A stretch of DNA of 64,000 bases from an uncultured Verrucomicrobiota bacterium (GTDB taxonomy: Bacteria; Verrucomicrobiota; Verrucomicrobiia; Limisphaerales; UBA1319), in contig CAIMWS010000506.1 of assembly GCA_903845125.1 (NCBI GenBank), forward strand, positions 1 to 64,000, in the 5' to 3' direction. The notes beneath the pieces were generated by a model that had not been told where the DNA came from, ran no database searches, and worked only from the letters and a program-made list of their open reading frames with translations. This document shows positions 8,914 through 17,303 of the stretch, one piece after another. Position 1 is the first letter of the stretch, and every line of letters begins with the position of its first letter. A program made the translations under genes and the position numbers.

Positions 8914-11442
8914 CTATTGCCGGGCCTGGTGGGTCACAATCGGCACATAACCGGTCTCCAGGCCGGCGGGCGGCTGCACGATCAGGCCGGGATCGAGGGA
9001 CACCAAAGTGCCGCGCGTGGGCGGCGCCATGTAGTCGCGGTCCAAAGGCCAATTGGCGTGGAGCTTTTCCACCAGGGCCTGGAGCCGCGCCTTGCGCTCC
9101 GAGCTCCACGCGTATTGCTGGAAGGATGGCTGGTCCACGAACCGATACCAATGGTAGGTCACCACCGAGCCATCGGCCAGCCGGGCGGTGAACGGCCCGC
9201 GCTTCGGGCCGGGATTGCCCCAGGCGCCGCCGGTGGGTGAAGTGTAGGGCTTGCCTGGCCCCTCCAGCTTGAACTCCTGCGGCAGGAGCCGGGTTTCCGC
9301 GGGCACCTCGGCTGCCGCCACCGCCACGCGCTCCTCGCCGGCGTGCCGGAAGTATTGCGGGAACCGCCCCGGCGGGCTGATGGTATTGGTGAACCATTGC
9401 AGACCCCAGACGTTGCCCTCGAAGATCCGGGTGTCGAAGACCCGCTCGACGCCGGTGATTTTTTTGCCCGCCTGGTCGTAGCGGGTGGTGCGCGTGTCCA
9501 GTTTCGGCTTCCAGGCCGCCTGGCTGTCGATGCGTCCGGAGCAGGCCGGGCCGCCATCGCGCCAGGCCTTGAAGGCGTCGTAGAGGGCCGCCTTGGAATA
9601 GTAGGTGACATCCTGCACCAGGTAAGCCCGGCCTTCGGCATCCACTGGGAACTGCAGCTTGGGGAGCTTCGAATAAACCGTGCCCCGGGCGTCCCGGGCG
9701 TCAAAACGGGGCACGGTGTTGATCTCCATGGCGCCGCCGCCCATCAAGCCGGGCCGGGCGTCGAGCCCCCGTCCGTATATGAACGGATAATTGAACAGCT
9801 TGCCGATCTTGCTCCAGGTTTCGGGAATATAGTAGGCGATGGGGCCCTTGAAATTAGCCGCGCTGAGGAAACAGGTCCAGCTTTGATCCCCGGTGGGCGG
9901 GTCGCCCGTGGTGGGATCAGTGAACGGGAGCGCCATCCAGGTATAGCCCAGGAACTGGCCGTTGGGATTCCCCTGGAACGGCAGCGCGTCCGGGGGAATC
10001 AGGAGGCGGTTGCTCAATAGGGCGATGCCCAGCCGGTGGTCGGGCAGCGCTTCGTTGCTGTAGAAGAACGACCAGCCCGGGGAGCCGATTTCATAATCGT
10101 AGCCCTGCGGCGTGGCGTTCATGCTGAATTTGGGCGGGCCATAGCGGAAATGGTTTCCCGCCCAGTAGCCCAGCCCGCCTTCCACCGTCTGAAACACGCT
10201 GCTCCAGGTGGGCCCCCGCTCCCGCCAGGTGCGGGCCAGGGTGCCCTCCGGGGCCAGGGGCTGGTCCTTGTTGTCGGAGTTGTCGGGCATGATCCACGAG
10301 CTGGGCAGCCCGATCTGGAAATTGGCCAGAGGCTGGTCCGCCAGCGGCCAGACAGCCGCGTAAAAACCCATGCCGGCGCTGAAGGCGGACTGGGGCGGCA
10401 GCTTCTCGTGGCTGAAGCCAATATACCCGTGCAAACCTTCCGAATGCTCCTGCGGCGGTGGGCTGGCGGCGGCGCCCAGCAGCCGGACCATCCCCTTGCC
10501 CAGCGCATCGCCCACGAGGAAATAAGTCTCCGCATTGCCAAACTCATGGTGTCCGTGGCCGGGATTGGGTGAGTCTTCAGGCCGGCGCACGAAATCGTGG
10601 GTTTCCACAAACAGCACATTGCCTTGGAACTCGGGGCGCGCCGCCGCGGCGGCTTGGGCCTTCCGCAGTGCGGCCCATTCCCCGGGGGCCGTCACCCACG
10701 GGCCGGTCAGCTCGCCGATCACCACCGGCAGGTTTGGCGTCTGGAGTTCGCGCCGCACGTCCTGGATCAAGTGGACCAGGTGGGTCGTGTATTGGGGCAC
10801 GGCGGTCTGCGGCTCGCAGCCGTCATTCCATCCCTGGTACCAGACGAATCCGGCGATTTCGTATGCGCCGTCGCAGCCCGGGAAATCGGTTTTCAAGTTC
10901 GCCAACGCCGCGCGCACCTCCGCCAGCATTTTATGGTAATACGGGCCGGTCTCGCCCCCGCTGCCTGGCGGCCGGAAGTCCTTGAAGAGGCTTTTCCCAC
11001 CCCAGGCGGTCTTGATGAGCAGAACCTGGTTGGTGAAGTAGTCGCCCAGGATCCAGCCAAACTGCAGCTCGGGGCCGAAATGATGCGGGTCGCCATAGAC
11101 CGAGTAGCCCATCCCCAGCGGGCCGTGGAGCAGCGGCGCCTGCTCGCGTTGGTAGCGCACCCACACGTCGTCCCGCACCGCCCACCCCCCCCGGGCATCC
11201 CGGAGATGCTGGAATTGCGGAGCCTTCGCCGGGTCGCGCAGCAGCTGCGCGAGCGTCCCTTTGCCGTCATTGTAATCCTTTCCCTCGAGGTCGGCGACGG
11301 CCTGGCCTTCCATGTTGGACTGCCCGGCCAGGATAAAAACTTTCACCGGGCTTGGGGCGGCCTGGGCGGCGGAGGTTGGAGCAGCAGCCCCGGCCAGCGC
11401 GAACGCTGCCAGGAGGATCGGGATATGTGGTTGGATCTTCAT
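8914..11442 (-). CDS. secreted SGNH/sialate O-acetylesterase-like protein with long C-terminal domain
   Basis: 842 aa with signal peptide (MKIQPHIPILLAAFALAGAA, cleaved near SAAQA). Residues 34-320 are a SASA/CE6-like SGNH esterase. The nucleophile block is VFILAGQSNMEGQ with Ser42; the late block GHHEFGNAETYFLVGDALG fits the Asp/His region seen in acetyl-xylan or sialate esterases. The remaining ~500 residues (GYIGFSHEKLPPQSAF onward) are beta-rich and unrecognised, so the protein is more than twice the family's usual length. It likely deacetylates polysaccharide outside the cell. It converges with the large glycosidase-like gene, 17 nt apart. Confidence 0.82.
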   Translation of the reverse strand: MKIQPHIPILLAAFALAGAAAPTSAAQAAPSPVKVFILAGQSNMEGQAVADLEGKDYNDGKGTLAQLLRDPAKAPQFQHLRDARGGWAVRDDVWVRYQREQAPLLHGPLGMGYSVYGDPHHFGPELQFGWILGDYFTNQVLLIKTAWGGKSLFKDFRPPGSGGETGPYYHKMLAEVRAALANLKTDFPGCDGAYEIAGFVWYQGWNDGCEPQTAVPQYTTHLVHLIQDVRRELQTPNLPVVIGELTGPWVTAPGEWAALRKAQAAAAARPEFQGNVLFVETHDFVRRPEDSPNPGHGHHEFGNAETYFLVGDALGKGMVRLLGAAASPPPQEHSEGLHGYIGFSHEKLPPQSAFSAGMGFYAAVWPLADQPLANFQIGLPSSWIMPDNSDNKDQPLAPEGTLARTWRERGPTWSSVFQTVEGGLGYWAGNHFRYGPPKFSMNATPQGYDYEIGSPGWSFFYSNEALPDHRLGIALLSNRLLIPPDALPFQGNPNGQFLGYTWMALPFTDPTTGDPPTGDQSWTCFLSAANFKGPIAYYIPETWSKIGKLFNYPFIYGRGLDARPGLMGGGAMEINTVPRFDARDARGTVYSKLPKLQFPVDAEGRAYLVQDVTYYSKAALYDAFKAWRDGGPACSGRIDSQAAWKPKLDTRTTRYDQAGKKITGVERVFDTRIFEGNVWGLQWFTNTISPPGRFPQYFRHAGEERVAVAAAEVPAETRLLPQEFKLEGPGKPYTSPTGGAWGNPGPKRGPFTARLADGSVVTYHWYRFVDQPSFQQYAWSSERKARLQALVEKLHANWPLDRDYMAPPTRGTLVSLDPGLIVQPPAGLETGYVPIVTHQARQ

Positions 11443-11503
11443 CAGTCTGGCTGGTTCCTATCACAGGCCGGCGGGGACTGCAATGCCAAGCCGCTTCCGG
11501 GAG

Positions 11504-11531
11504 GGTGAATTATCGGCGGTGAATTATCGGC
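11504..11531. repeat. 14-bp perfect tandem duplication
   Basis: GGTGAATTATCGGC occurs twice back to back (11504-11517, 11518-11531) in the 143-bp divergent promoter region between the esterase gene and the DUF2310 gene. It could be a duplicated regulator site or a replication slip. Confidence 0.8.
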
Positions 11532-11585
11532 TGGAAAACCCGGCGCCATTGGCGTACTTTCCAGTTCATCAGTCGAGGAAAGCGT

Positions 11586-12413
11586 ATGATCCTGCATGAA
11601 GTGACTTTCGGGCCCGCCACCCAGGGCCAGGGAAGCGAGGCCCGCAACCTGGCCGAGTCTTACCTGGCCGCCTTGTGCCGGAACGGCCAGCTCGGCGGCG
11701 AATATTCACTCGTGGTGCGCCAGGGGATGCTGGCGGCGTTCGTGAACCTAATGGGCCCCCAGGGATGGAAAACCAAATCCCACTCCCAAATTGGCGTCCG
11801 GGAGCGGACCAAGGTGGCTGCTTTCTTTGGCCACGCCCCTCAGTGGAAGGCCTTGCAGGACGCCGTGCCCACCCGCGAAGCGACCTGGGCCAAAGCCCCC
11901 CACCTCTGCTTGTTCACCACGTATTTCGAGCGGGAATCCCCGGTGCGCCGGGGGGATAATGAGCAGCCCATTCCGCTCTATCGTCTGCCCGTGACGGATG
12001 CGGACCGCGAAGGCATCCGCCACTGGGCGGCCGTTTACCATGATTGCGATTCCCTGTGGCTGGATTGCGGAGCGTTGGAGCTGGCCGCCTACCGGCAGTT
12101 GGCCGATCCCCGCAGCGAGTTGGCGCAGGAGGGATTGGCCCACTGCCGGACGGTGGAGAAAGCCACGGGCCTCCGGACCTTCTATTTTCTCATGCGCTAT
12201 TGGGGCCGCCCGGAGGGCGAGGAAAACCGGCCTTGTCCCTTGTGCGGAAAACCTTGGCGAACGCAGCACCCCGGCGCCCATCCCGGCGGCTTTTGGGATT
12301 TTGCCTTCCAGTGCCAGCCTTGCCGGCTGGTGTCCCACCTGGCGGATGGTCCGGAAGGCCACGAGGACTACGCCGGCATCGGCGAATACCAACCCCCGGG
12401 GAAACCGGCATGA
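11586..12413 (+). CDS. DUF2310-like Zn-ribbon protein
   Basis: 275 aa, no signal peptide, hence cytoplasmic. The C-terminal part has two Cys pairs, CPLCGKPW and FQCQPCRL, forming a zinc ribbon. The N-terminal part matches my recollection of DUF2310, described as Zn-ribbon-containing and possibly nucleic-acid-binding ([41 protein letters not shown]). Function is experimentally unknown as far as I know. Its stop codon overlaps the start of the next gene (ATGA), so the two are translationally coupled; it differs from its neighbours in being a soluble protein. Confidence 0.8.
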   Translation: MILHEVTFGPATQGQGSEARNLAESYLAALCRNGQLGGEYSLVVRQGMLAAFVNLMGPQGWKTKSHSQIGVRERTKVAAFFGHAPQWKALQDAVPTREATWAKAPHLCLFTTYFERESPVRRGDNEQPIPLYRLPVTDADREGIRHWAAVYHDCDSLWLDCGALELAAYRQLADPRSELAQEGLAHCRTVEKATGLRTFYFLMRYWGRPEGEENRPCPLCGKPWRTQHPGAHPGGFWDFAFQCQPCRLVSHLADGPEGHEDYAGIGEYQPPGKPA

Positions 12414-13195
12414 ACCATCCCCAACCAAGGCATAATCCAAGCTGCGGTTTGGTGGTTGTCCGCCAGGCCGGCTTCACGCTGATCGAACTCCTCGTCGTGA
12501 TCGCCATCATTGCCATTCTCGCCGGGATGCTGCTGCCTGCCCTGGCCCGCGCCAAACAGAAAGGACGGCAGACGGCCTGCCAATCGAACCTGCGCCAGAT
12601 TGGCATGGGCGCCATGATGTACGCGGCGGATCACAAGGATTTCCTGCCCTATGGTTACGCCTACACCTGGCCGGGGCAAAAAGAACTCTATTGGTTCCAG
12701 GATCTCTGCCGGCCATACCTCAAGAACGAACCGGTTTACAGCTGCCCCAGCGCCTCCCCGCACGCCCAGTGGACCGAGTTGCGCCCGCCGGGGACACCCA
12801 AGCCGCTGATCAAGGACTACCTCTGCAGCGCCCATGGCGGGGCTTACCCGGAAAGCGGCCAGCCCGACTGGGTGGGGGCGAACGGTCCTTTTGTCAATAA
12901 TTGGGGGAATCCCAGCCGTTCCATGGCGGAGATCCAGGATCCCTCCGGCACCATCGCCCTGTGCGACGGTAACACAAACACCTTCGAGATCTGGCGCCTG
13001 GAGCAGACGGATGCCTGGTATAACGCCGGCTTTGGCCCCGCCTTCTTCGGCGACTTCGCGGATCCGAAACATCCAGCTCAAGGCCACGTGGCCACGCGCC
13101 ATGGCGGCGGTTTCAACGCCATGTTTTGCGACGGCCACGCGGCCTTTGTCAAAAAGTCGAAATTGGGCATGTGGACCAACCGGAAAGGCGACTGA
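12410..13195 (+). CDS. type II pseudopilin-like protein (H-X9-DG class)
   Basis: 261 aa with the start at 12410, inside the last codons of the DUF2310 gene (4-nt ATGA overlap). After a short leader the prepilin signal [34 protein letters not shown] is canonical. [17 protein letters not shown] near the C-terminus gives the H-X9-DG motif. The open frame continues upstream through the overlapping gene, but that part has no pilin character. It is followed after 6 nt by the acyltransferase gene. Role unknown. Confidence 0.88.
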   Translation: MNHPQPRHNPSCGLVVVRQAGFTLIELLVVIAIIAILAGMLLPALARAKQKGRQTACQSNLRQIGMGAMMYAADHKDFLPYGYAYTWPGQKELYWFQDLCRPYLKNEPVYSCPSASPHAQWTELRPPGTPKPLIKDYLCSAHGGAYPESGQPDWVGANGPFVNNWGNPSRSMAEIQDPSGTIALCDGNTNTFEIWRLEQTDAWYNAGFGPAFFGDFADPKHPAQGHVATRHGGGFNAMFCDGHAAFVKKSKLGMWTNRKGD

Positions 13196-13201
13196 CCCCT
13201 C

Positions 13202-14458
13202 ATGAATACCCCACCCAAAGTGGAACGGTATCACAGCCTGGACGCCATGCGCGCGTTTGCGCTGCTGCTGGGGGTGTTTTTCCATGCCGCTGAATCGTTT
13301 GAGGCCGGGCACCGCGGCTGGGCGATCATCGATGCCAGCCCCAGCGTGGTCCTGCATTATTTCCGCCATGCCAGCCATTCGTTCCGGATGGAGCTGTTTT
13401 TCCTGTTGTGCGGATTTTTTGCCCGCCTGCTGTATCACCGCCGGGGCTGGCGCGGCTTCACCTGGAACCGATTCAACCGGATCTTCATCCCGTTGGTGGT
13501 GGGCTGGTTCATCCTTTATCCCATGCTGGTTTTCATCTGGCTCTGGGGCGCCTCCAAATCGGGCCAGTGGGACGCCCTCGCCCTCCCCCTGGAAGCACGC
13601 CAGCTGCCGCCCTGGAAACTGACGCTGGGCTTCCTGGCCAGCGGCGGGATGTTCCAGAAGTTCGACCTCACCCACCTCTGGTTCCTGCACCAGTTGCTGG
13701 TGCTCTACCTGCTGGTGATTCCCTTGCGGGCACTGCTGCTGCGGTGGGCGCCCGCCGGCCTTTGGCCGCGCCTGGACACGGTGTTCCGCCGCTGGTTCGA
13801 GACGCGGTGGCGCGTGGTGGTGTTCGCGGCCCTGACGGCGCCCGTGCTGCTGACCATGGATTCCTGGGATGTGGACACGCCCAAGAGTTCCCTGCTGCCC
13901 CATGCCCCAACCACGCTCCTCTACCTCGGCTTTTTCGCCTGTGGCTGGTTTTTGCATCGCCAGCCCGGGCTATGGGCCTGCCTGGCGCCCGGCTGGCGGT
14001 GGTCCCTGGTGGCGGGTGCGGCCTTGGTGCTGCCCACCGGGCTGTTGCCCCGCTGGGCCTGGAGCCAGGGTTACCGGGATGGCGCCCTGGACGCGGTGCG
14101 GGTGTTGCACACCGTGCTGTATGCCCTGATGATGTGGTCTTTCGTGTGCGGATTCGCCGGCTGGTTCATCGCCCGATGCACCGGCGCCTCCCGCTTCTGG
14201 CGCTATGTCTCCGACGCCTCCTACTGGGTATACCTGGCCCACCTGCCCACCGTGGTGGCGCTCCAGGTGGCCCTGGCTTACACCCCGCTGCCGGTCGTGC
14301 TCAAATACCCCCTGATCCTGGCCATCGCCATCCCGCTGTTATTCCTGAGCTACCATTTCCTGGCCCGTTCAACGTTCATCGGCCAGCAGCTGAACGGCCA
14401 AAAGTATTCCCGGCAGCTGCCGTGGAAAAGTTCCCCGGCCCCAGGCGGGCCCGGATGA
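13202..14458 (+). CDS. membrane acyltransferase (acyltransferase-3/OpgC-like)
   Basis: 418 aa integral membrane protein with about ten hydrophobic helices. The opening RYHSLDAMRAFALLLGVFFHAAESF carries the early His-containing motif of acyltransferase family 3. Members move acyl groups (acetyl, succinyl) onto exported glycans; the arrangement resembles OpgC/MdoC. Key visible stretches are LFFLLCGFFARLL, FDLTHLWFLHQLLVLYLL and SDASYWVYLAHLPTVVALQ. It starts 6 nt after the pseudopilin stop, closing a three-gene run DUF2310-pseudopilin-acyltransferase. A GC stem at 14437-14451 followed by a T-run at 14462 may end transcription. Confidence 0.88.
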   Translation: MNTPPKVERYHSLDAMRAFALLLGVFFHAAESFEAGHRGWAIIDASPSVVLHYFRHASHSFRMELFFLLCGFFARLLYHRRGWRGFTWNRFNRIFIPLVVGWFILYPMLVFIWLWGASKSGQWDALALPLEARQLPPWKLTLGFLASGGMFQKFDLTHLWFLHQLLVLYLLVIPLRALLLRWAPAGLWPRLDTVFRRWFETRWRVVVFAALTAPVLLTMDSWDVDTPKSSLLPHAPTTLLYLGFFACGWFLHRQPGLWACLAPGWRWSLVAGAALVLPTGLLPRWAWSQGYRDGALDAVRVLHTVLYALMMWSFVCGFAGWFIARCTGASRFWRYVSDASYWVYLAHLPTVVALQVALAYTPLPVVLKYPLILAIAIPLLFLSYHFLARSTFIGQQLNGQKYSRQLPWKSSPAPGGPG

Positions 14459-14591
14459 GATTTTTTTTGTCAAAATGGCCATTCCGGCCGAATGTCAATG
14501 CGGCACGGCGGCCAGTGGGTGATGGGCGGGCAGCCCGGGCCCCGGGTTGGCTATTGAAGAACACAGCAACACAACGAATTACGGAGGTTTT

Positions 14592-17252
14592 ATGCGCGAT
14601 TGGTTACCAGGCATCTTGTTGGGTATGGCTTTGAACATGGCGGGATGGGCACAGCAGGCACCGTTGATCGACCGGGAGCTTTTCTTCGGCGACCCGGAAA
14701 TTTCCGGCGCTCAGATTTCCCCGGACGGCAAGTACCTGGCCTTCATCAAGCCCTGGAAGGGCACCCGCAATGTCTGGGTCAAGCCGTTGGCGGTTGCCTT
14801 TGATCAGGCCCGGTTGGTGACCGCCGATACCCGGCGCCCCATCCCCGGGTATTTTTGGAGCCGCGACAGCAAATACATCTTGTTCGTCCAGGACCAGGCG
14901 GGCGATGAGAACTACAATGTGTATGCCGTGGAGCCCTCAGCCCTGCCGGCCGCTGGAGCGCCCACGGCCCCCGCCCGCAACCTCACCGAGGCCAAAGGCG
15001 TCCGGGCCACGATCCATGCCCTGCCCAAAGGCAATCCGGACGCGCTTTATGTCGGATTGAACAATCGCGACCGGGCCTGGCACGATCTCTACCGGGTTAA
15101 AATCTCCACCGGCGAGCGCAGCCTGGTGGTCACCAACACCGAACGCCTGGTAAGCTACCTCTTCGATCTGCAGGATCGTTTGCGACTGGCGGTTCGCACC
15201 ACGCCCGCGGGCCAAACCGAAATTCTCCGCGAGCGGGCCGGGAAATGGGAAAAAATCTTCTCCACCACGGTTTTTGAGACCTGCGAACCGATCCGGTTTC
15301 ACAGGGACAACCGCCGCCTCTACCTGGCTACGAACGCGGGGGAGGATGTCGATCTCTCCCGGTTACTGCTGCTGGACACCGAAACGGCGCAAACCGAGGT
15401 GGTGGAGGGCGATCCGCTGCGGCGGGTGGATTTCGGCGGGGCCATCGTCTCCGAGTTGACGGACGAACTGCTCGGCACCACCTACCTGGAGGACAAGGTG
15501 CGTGTCCATTGGTGGGACAAGGCCTACGAGGCGGATTATAACTTCCTCAAACAAAAATTCGCCGGCCTGGAGATCAGCTTCGGGTCCCACACCAAGGATG
15601 AAAAACAGTGGCTGATCCAGGTGTTCAGCGACACTGAACCTGGCGAAACCTGGCTCTTCAACCGGACGACGCGGGAGGTGGTCTTCCAATACCGCGTCTG
15701 GGACAAACTGCCGCGCGCACAGCTCGCGCCCGTGCTAGCCATCCGCTTCCCGTCCTCCGATGGGTTGGAAATCCCGGCCTACCTGACCCTGCCCCGCAAC
15801 CTGGCGGCGAAAGACCTGCCGCTCGTCGTCACCCCGCACGGAGGCCCCTGGGCGCGGGACGCCTGGGGCTACGCCGGCTTCGCCCAATTTCTGGCCAACC
15901 GCGGCTACGCGGTCCTCAAGCTAAATTTTCGCGGCTCCACCGGGTACGGAAAGAAATTCCTCAACGCGGGCAATCTCCAGTGGGGCGGCAAGATGCAGGA
16001 TGACATCACCTGGGGTGTGAAGCACCTGGTGCAGCGCGGGGTGGCCGATCCCCACCGCGTGGGCATCATGGGCATCTCCTATGGCGGCTACGCCACGCTG
16101 GCTGGCGTGGCCTTCACCCCGGACCTTTACGCGGCGGCGGTGGCGGTGGTGGCTCCCTCCCATTTGATCACCCTGCTGGAAAGCATTCCGCCTTACTGGG
16201 AATCGATGCGCATGGTGTTTTACACGCGGATGGGCGATCCGCGCACCCCTGAGGGCCGCGCCCAGCTGGAGCGCCAGTCGCCCCTGAATTCCGCCGCCAA
16301 AATCAAGACTCCGTTGCTGGTCGTGCAGGGGGCCAACGACCCGCGGGTGAACCAGCGGGAATCGGACCAGATCGTGGCGGCCTTGCGCGACCGTGGCTTC
16401 CCGGTGGAATACCTGGTGGCGCCGGATGAGGGCCACGGCTTCGCCCGCCCGGTCAACAACCTGGCCATGTTCGCCGCCACCGAAAAGTTTTTGGCGCGGC
16501 ATCTCGGGGGCCGCTGCCAGGAAGGCGGCTCCCCGGAGGTTGTCCGCCGCCTGCAGGAAATCACTGTCGATCCCCGGACCGTGGTGGTGCCGGCGCGGCT
16601 GGATCCCGGCGCCGTCGGGGTGCCCAAGGTGGCGGGCCCCATCCTCCCCGGCATCCATCATTTCCTCGCCCGGCTGAAAATGGGGGCGCAGACGATGGAC
16701 CTGAAAGTGACCACCGTGATTACCGACACCCCGGAAACCGTCGACATCGAGGAGGCCATCGCCATGCCCATGGGCGAAACCAAGGACCGCGTGGTCCTGG
16801 CCAAACCGGGCCTGACCCTCCTCAAACGCGAAATCAATCAAGGATCCGCGCAGGTCACCCTGGTCTTCCGGGACAACCAGGTGATGGGCAACATCCAGGC
16901 CAATGGCCAGGCTTCCGGCCTGAAAGTGGATGCCGGTGGCCTGCTTTTCGCCGAGGGCGCCAGCGGCCCTTTTGCCATCGCTTCACTGCCCCTGGCCGAA
17001 GGCTACACCACCGCCTTCCGGGTGCTCGATGTCCAGAAACAGAAAATCAAACTGATGCAGCTCAAGGTGGCCGGGATTGAATCCGTAACGGTGGCCGCCG
17101 GCACTTTCAACAGCTACCGGGTGGAGGTTTCCTCCACGGATGGCACTGACCAAACCACGCTTTGGATCTCCCGGGATTCCCGTCAACCGGTGAAAGTGGC
17201 CGCCTCCATGGCTCAAATGGCTGGCGCCACCATGACGCTCGAACTCCAATAA
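14592..17252 (+). CDS. secreted S9 family (prolyl oligopeptidase-type) peptidase with DUF3108-like tail
   Basis: 886 aa with GGAGG 5 nt before the ATG at 14592 and a short signal (LPGILLGMALNMAGWAQQ). Residues 20-390 read as a beta-propeller (ISPDGKYLAFIK, YFWSRDSKYILFVQD). The alpha/beta-hydrolase domain has the triad Ser496 (GISYGGYA), Asp583 (QGANDPRV) and His615 (DEGHGF). The family cleaves short peptides after Pro or Ala in the periplasm or outside. Unusually, some 240 residues follow the peptidase; their end (AGTFNSYRVEVSSTDGTDQTTLWISRD) resembles DUF3108, a lipocalin-like envelope domain. The fusion is the notable feature. Confidence 0.9.
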   Translation: MRDWLPGILLGMALNMAGWAQQAPLIDRELFFGDPEISGAQISPDGKYLAFIKPWKGTRNVWVKPLAVAFDQARLVTADTRRPIPGYFWSRDSKYILFVQDQAGDENYNVYAVEPSALPAAGAPTAPARNLTEAKGVRATIHALPKGNPDALYVGLNNRDRAWHDLYRVKISTGERSLVVTNTERLVSYLFDLQDRLRLAVRTTPAGQTEILRERAGKWEKIFSTTVFETCEPIRFHRDNRRLYLATNAGEDVDLSRLLLLDTETAQTEVVEGDPLRRVDFGGAIVSELTDELLGTTYLEDKVRVHWWDKAYEADYNFLKQKFAGLEISFGSHTKDEKQWLIQVFSDTEPGETWLFNRTTREVVFQYRVWDKLPRAQLAPVLAIRFPSSDGLEIPAYLTLPRNLAAKDLPLVVTPHGGPWARDAWGYAGFAQFLANRGYAVLKLNFRGSTGYGKKFLNAGNLQWGGKMQDDITWGVKHLVQRGVADPHRVGIMGISYGGYATLAGVAFTPDLYAAAVAVVAPSHLITLLESIPPYWESMRMVFYTRMGDPRTPEGRAQLERQSPLNSAAKIKTPLLVVQGANDPRVNQRESDQIVAALRDRGFPVEYLVAPDEGHGFARPVNNLAMFAATEKFLARHLGGRCQEGGSPEVVRRLQEITVDPRTVVVPARLDPGAVGVPKVAGPILPGIHHFLARLKMGAQTMDLKVTTVITDTPETVDIEEAIAMPMGETKDRVVLAKPGLTLLKREINQGSAQVTLVFRDNQVMGNIQANGQASGLKVDAGGLLFAEGASGPFAIASLPLAEGYTTAFRVLDVQKQKIKLMQLKVAGIESVTVAAGTFNSYRVEVSSTDGTDQTTLWISRDSRQPVKVAASMAQMAGATMTLELQ

Positions 17253-17303
17253 ACCCCGACCCGGTCCGGTGCCCCGCAATTCCCGGGGGCGCCAGCCGGC
17301 GGG

